Assembly (NCBI RefSeq): GCF_001314605.1
Contig: NZ_LIHP01000019.1
Coordinates: 1 to 64,000, forward strand
Source of the DNA: Marinobacter sp. HL-58
GTDB lineage: Bacteria; Pseudomonadota; Gammaproteobacteria; Pseudomonadales; Oleiphilaceae
DNA: 64,000 nucleotides
Reading direction: 5' to 3'
Shown: piece after piece, positions 60,451 to 64,000 of the stretch
Position numbering within the stretch: the stretch's first letter is position 1
Layout: every line of letters starts with the position of its first letter
The notes under the pieces: model-generated
Databases searched by the model: none
What the model was told of the DNA's origin: nothing
The model's input: the letters and a program-made list of their open reading frames with translations, nothing else
Position numbers and translations under genes: made by a program

Positions 60451-60933
60451 TCAGAGGGTCGCGACTACTTTTTTCTCCACATCAAAGGACACTACTCCCT
60501 TTTCGAACATTCTCTGCAGACCATACGCCATCCCCTCAAGCGGTGCCTTTTCGCTGTACCCAAATCTTCGTATTTCTTCCATATAGCGCTGTATAAAGTT
60601 TCGCGCGCCAAGCGTTCGCCATTGGATTACGTGTACAAGTTCGTGAAAGTGGATACCAATATCTCTGGCCACATCTGGCAGAAGGTAGTAAGTATCTTTG
60701 TAGGTGATACCTCCGAGCTGGTCCTCGTTATCCAGAAAGTCACCCAACCCTGCTTCTCTGAGCTCCGGCATCTTTGGCATGGGGAGAGCCTTCACGACCA
60801 CGAAATAGGATGAGCGGAGCAGCTCCGGGCGATAATAGCCTTCAAATTGGTGCTGTAAAACTGAACAGGGGCGGCGGTCGCTTTTGTGGGCCTCATTGAT
60901 CTCATCAATCCAGGATTCCAGCAGTTCAATCAT
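60451..60933 (-). CDS. HExxH metalloprotease-like protein
   Basis: A 160 aa protein with the zinc-protease motif HELVH (97-101) inside GIHFHELVHVIQWRTLG, and a downstream PLE glutamate (E133) that could be the third ligand. This is the layout of small gluzincin-type proteins. Start at ATG 60933, with GGGAGAGG just upstream; a TTG four codons earlier is possible. It is the first gene of the cassette. Substrate unknown. Confidence 0.75.
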   Translation of the reverse strand: MIELLESWIDEINEAHKSDRRPCSVLQHQFEGYYRPELLRSSYFVVVKALPMPKMPELREAGLGDFLDNEDQLGGITYKDTYYLLPDVARDIGIHFHELVHVIQWRTLGARNFIQRYMEEIRRFGYSEKAPLEGMAYGLQRMFEKGVVSFDVEKKVVATL

Positions 60934-61118
60934 TTCCTCTCCCAAAACTTAGAACCATCCATCGGATGTTGCCAACTTCCGGACTCCAGTAGTTAGCCTG
61001 CGAATTTGACCAGTCATCAATACTGCTTTCTTCGTTAGAAATTTCCAAGGGTTCACTATCCCCTACCACCAGCATAGAATCGATAGAGTAACGGGCTGGC
61101 TGAAGGACGAGGGTTCAC

Positions 61119-61337
61119 ATGGCCAATCTAAAAGCGGACCTTGAAGGGCTTCGGGCTCAAGTCATTTCCAACGCTACCGAGCTTTTCGAAGGCGATCAGG
61201 AGATGGCGGAAAAATGGCTATCAAAACCTCTTCCTGCAATCGGTAACGAGGTGCCCATCAACTACATTGATACCTCCGAGCAAGCACAACAGCTGCTCGA
61301 TATCATCGGCCGGCTCGAACACGGAGTTTGGACTTAG
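61119..61337 (+). CDS. MbcA/ParS/Xre antitoxin-type protein (DUF2384), unpaired
   Basis: A 72 aa protein whose second half (AEKWLSKPLPAIGNEVPINY...GRLEHGVW) is the MbcA/ParS/Xre toxin-binding domain. The N-terminal DNA-binding helix-turn-helix common in full-length antitoxins is absent or too short. No RES-domain toxin gene is next to it, so it is either an orphan antitoxin or has lost its partner. The opposite-strand reading near its 3' end is a short remnant-like frame only. Confidence 0.7.
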   Translation: MANLKADLEGLRAQVISNATELFEGDQEMAEKWLSKPLPAIGNEVPINYIDTSEQAQQLLDIIGRLEHGVWT

Positions 61338-62308
61338 AAATCCTGTCTGAACGATTTCTCGGCAAAAGATGTGCACCGGTGATGCTCAAACTCCTCCCAG
61401 GTGCCCCGTAGTGTCCTCCAAATGTACCTGTAATGGACTTTCGGGGCGAGTTTCCTTTTTGCTCATCCCAGGTTATCGCTCCTAAGTACACTTGGAGTCT
61501 ACTGGGAGGCCAGTAAACAATCCCGGACTGTATTCGCGCCCCACATAATGCCGCATGGTAACAGGCATCATATTGGTCTTATTGCACTAATTCTGCGTTT
61601 ACGCGAGTAGACAAGCCCATTCTCGGTTCTGATAATGGGGGCTCAATCCGAGTGAGATCACTCGGCGAGGTAGCTGGCCTTCGTTAAATCTCAAACAGTA
61701 CGCGAATGACCTTCAATTCTTGAACGGTCTCCTTCAGGGCAAAGCCCGATCCAAACTGCACACAGCAGCCGAGCGGAATTCATTTCCGCCAACCCAACCA
61801 CCCTTCTGGGCCCCCTCATCTCTGCAAGCGACAACCGAACGTTAGAGAGATGCATTGACCTGGAGCTGGGAACCCCAGTATTTCCAATACCTCCAAGCCG
61901 GTCCTCGGACTAGAACTGGTCGAAAACCCTGACTAAAACCAGATTCGAGCGGAATCATTCCCCCGGTGCATCACCACCGGCAAGCTCGATTCGACCTGTT
62001 CGCCCCTCAGCCTGATCCACATATCAGACGCCCATCTTTTGCATTGTCACGCTGACTCCGTGACGCCTCCGCTACCCCAACGATCAGCATTCGCTGATTT
62101 GTTAGCCACGGTTCGCAATGGACAAACACTGTGCCTGCAGCGGCACGAACGACACTCCCAACGATCATAGGAGACTTCCCCATGGTTATGTATCTGACTG
62201 CGGCGACGGGGTGGAGTGTTAGCGAGGTGACCGGGCACTCATAGCCGCAGGGTTGGCCTCGCATCAGCTGCTTTCGATCTCAGACTATTTGAAGCAGGTA
62301 ATTTAGCA
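61338..62308. other. 971-base stretch without a supported gene
   Basis: No coding region I can support. On the minus strand a 39-residue frame without a start codon (ending EEFEHHRCTSFAEKSF-RQDF, stop at 61334-61336) and a 32-residue frame (61685-61783, ending VIRVLFEI) look like decayed gene ends. A short repeated CCAACGATCA occurs near 62076 and 62158. The stretch may be leftover material from earlier island turnover. Confidence 0.4.
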
Positions 62309-63292
62309 ATGAAACGGAAAACACCGCGCAGCCAGCAGCGCAATTTCGGCTACGGCAAGCAATTGCTGTATGCCTTTGTGAAGGCATTAAACGTCCTCTT
62401 TGGCCCGGACCAGCATTACGGGACGCGCCGAACTCACGGAATTCGAATCAGAATCTTCGTCGAATTCTGCCTGCGACATGGCATCCGGGATGCCCGGTAT
62501 ATCGATCATGAGCTTGTGGAGGCCTATGGCAGCTACCTACGTCACCGCCTGTATGATGCCTACGAGTGGGCCGATGGTAAGCGTGACACGAAGATTTCAG
62601 TGTCATATGCACACAATCTCATCTCGACGGTGAACACCTGTCTGTACGCGATGCGTCGAGATGAGAAGTTGCAATTGTCCGCTCGCAAAGCGCTCGGCGT
62701 AGCCAGGTCTAACGTCCGTAAAACTGAGATTCAGGCGGACATAGCGGATACAAAGACCGCAGCAGATCTTATGATCGCGTCCGGCCACGAGCGCGGAGCT
62801 GCCGTGGTTCTGCTATCCCGCGCCTGGGGAATGAGAGCGAATGAGTCCATTCTGCAGGACCTGAACCGGATGATGGAGGAGGTAACAGAAACCGGATCCG
62901 CCGCCATTCTTGAAGGAACAAAAGGGGGTAGACGTTGCCGAAGCCGGACAATCAAAGCAGATGAGTTTCAGCGCGAGGCACTTGAATTCGCTCTCTCCGT
63001 TCGGCCTGCAGGTTCCTCGTGTCTGCTGTCGGAAACAGACAACGCGATTAGCTTTTACCGTCGAGAGCTCGGGCGCTGCAGGAGAATCCTTAAAAAGTGC
63101 GGGATTCCTTCCTTCCGGGAATTGCGCTGTGGATTCGCTCAGGACATTTACGAAGAAATCGTGCGGGGGCCCAGCCCCCTCCGCGCCCCTATCGGGGATC
63201 GAGTACTGGATCGTATTGCCCGTGAAACGGTCGCTCGCTTGCTGGGGCATGGTCGTACCTAAGTGGCCTCTTCCTACATCGGGGGCTACTAA
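62309..63292 (+). pseudogene. Tyrosine-recombinase-type integrase with stop codon before the catalytic tyrosine
   Basis: The frame from ATG 62309 gives 317 residues with GMRANES (Arg176), a lysine in EGTKGGR, FRELRCGFAQDI and LLGHGR (313-316), that is, the core of a tyrosine integrase of the Integrase_1 type. TAA at 63260-63262 ends it, but the same frame continues VASSYIGGY and then TAA. The tyrosine at position 323 is the expected nucleophile, so the 317 aa product should be inactive unless the stop is read through or is an error. Confidence 0.75.
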
Positions 63293-63657
63293 TGAATATC
63301 CGGGACATTACGCAGCACATTAAATGGAAGAAGGGTGCCTCTGATGCGACTAAAAATTGAACGATCCAACGGATCCAGGCGATGGCAAACGCTATTGAGG
63401 TCCAGTTTCCAGAGGTCCGATACTGCAATCAGATCAAGCTGAAGCACCTGAAATATGTGAGGGAGGCCTGGTTCGACAACGAAGGCCTGGCACCGAAAAC
63501 AATGGCTGATTACACCCGTGCCATGCGGCTCATGATTAAGGCTCTGGGGAAAGACCGGCATTGGTTCGGTTACCTGGGCTTGGTCCAGGACCGGATACGC
63601 GGAGGGCGGCGAGTGGTTTCACGAGTGACGAAAACCAGGTCACGAAATCGTCGATAA
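63292..63657 (+). pseudogene. Integrase-associated small gene with in-frame TGA
   Basis: ATG at 63292 overlaps the last base of the integrase frame (TAATG). After 22 codons a TGA at 63358-63360 interrupts it; the same frame then stays open (TIQRIQAMANAIEVQFPEVR...) to TAA at 63655-63657. The second part resembles proteins encoded beside this type of integrase (ADYTRAMRLMIKALG). A shorter real product from ATG 63382 (91 aa) is possible. Confidence 0.55.
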
Positions 63658-63810
63658 ACGATCGTCCGATTGTTCGGGTGCGGTCCTTTGAAAAATTTCA
63701 CAGGCCGAGCCCCCTCCCGGCACTGGTTCAGATTTCCGATGATCGCGTTAGGTGATGAGAGAGCTCATTGCCTGGAAAACGCAAATCCACAATCTGAACT
63801 GGAGTACCCG

Positions 63811-64000
63811 ATGAGACACACATTCGACAGTTGCGTCAGCAAACGAACAGGCAAACCACTGGCAGCCTACGACTGTGAATATGAGGCTTGGAGCGCTTCC
63901 GACCATGCGAGCCTGTTCTACGGTCAAGAATTCACATATTACCGTTGTCCTCAATGCCAACATTGGCATCTAACCCCCAAGGAGCGATACACACCCAGTA
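63811..64000 (+). CDS. Small zinc-ribbon-like protein, partial at window end
   Basis: An open frame from ATG 63811 to the end of the window (63 codons so far): MRHTFDSCVSKRTGKPLAAY... with YRCPQCQHWHLTPKERYTP. The CxxC and following His suggest a small zinc-binding protein. I recall similar short proteins in islands of Marinobacter and relatives, but could not check. GGAGTACCCG precedes the ATG. Confidence 0.6.
   Translation, partial: MRHTFDSCVSKRTGKPLAAYDCEYEAWSASDHASLFYGQEFTYYRCPQCQHWHLTPKERYTPS

Noticed and set aside
53258..60933. DISARM or Dpd assignment of the PLD/SNF2 cassette
   Set aside because: The hallmark DrmA/DrmB or DpdA-type genes are absent, and the HExxH and 406 aa proteins are not part of those systems as I know them.
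62007..62264. 85 aa minus-strand open frame in the gene-poor stretch
   Set aside because: No motif, no ribosome site and no neighbouring partner; probably chance.
52810..63360. Genetic recoding (selenocysteine, pyrrolysine or stop read-through) to explain the three in-frame stops
   Set aside because: All three different stop codons are involved and no recoding signal was seen; independent decay is simpler.
40966..64000. CRISPR array
   Set aside because: No regularly spaced repeats and no cas genes were seen.

Overview
The window looks like a gammaproteobacterial chromosome, most likely Marinobacter. The strongest pointers are a two-domain fatty acyl-CoA reductase whose length (661 aa) and sequence match the Marinobacter wax-ester enzyme as I remember it, and Pseudomonas/Marinobacter-type gene order (mtnA/mtaD-ubiG-mupP-yciK; motY/pyrC-rnt). 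No database search was possible. All identifications come from reading motifs, lengths and gene order.

Core region (1-40965). The left edge is the leader of a ribosomal RNA operon read on the minus strand: two rrn-type promoters and a boxA, with the 16S gene outside the window. Behind it is a tight minus-strand operon nudL-yrdA-DUF1289-purT, then a plus-strand Nudix gene, a NIF3-like gene, and purL with a good terminator, divergent from mltF. Next come recX, a DUF349 protein, a ComFB-type protein, a fadI/fadJ-like beta-oxidation pair, the periplasmic protease Prc and an HTH protein. mtnA diverges from a run of plus-strand genes (mtaD, ubiG, mupP, yciK, glutaredoxin-like, yaaA, DUF2788, rdgC). 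A Pat-type acetyltransferase lies back to back with an HDAC-family deacetylase. After these are motY, pyrC, rnt, the fatty acyl-CoA reductase preceded by two identical palindromes, an insulinase-family protease, and two glycosyltransferase genes.

Accessory island (40966 to the end). A tRNA-Arg(CCT) gene marks the boundary. Beyond it, base composition and gene content change to a defence island: a SIR2-HerA pair (a known anti-phage type); a type I restriction-modification operon hsdM-hsdS-(RhuM-Doc fusion)-hsdR, followed at its 3' end by an AT-richer gene for a membrane-anchored pentapeptide-repeat protein with a TIR-like C-terminus; a putative restriction-fold gene broken by an in-frame TAG; and a compact minus-strand cassette of four genes (HExxH metalloprotease-like, an unknown 406 aa protein, a PLD-family protein, a 1299 aa SNF2-like ATPase) that I cannot assign to a named defence system. 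A lone MbcA/ParS-type antitoxin-like gene, a 971-base stretch without convincing genes, and a decaying integrase module follow. The integrase has a stop codon just before its catalytic tyrosine, and its partner gene has an internal TGA. The island continues past the right edge; no second att copy is visible.

The best candidates for something undescribed are the four-gene cassette (53258-60933) and the TIR-like pentapeptide protein (45010-46272). Both sit between established defence genes, but a defence role for either is inference from context and domains.
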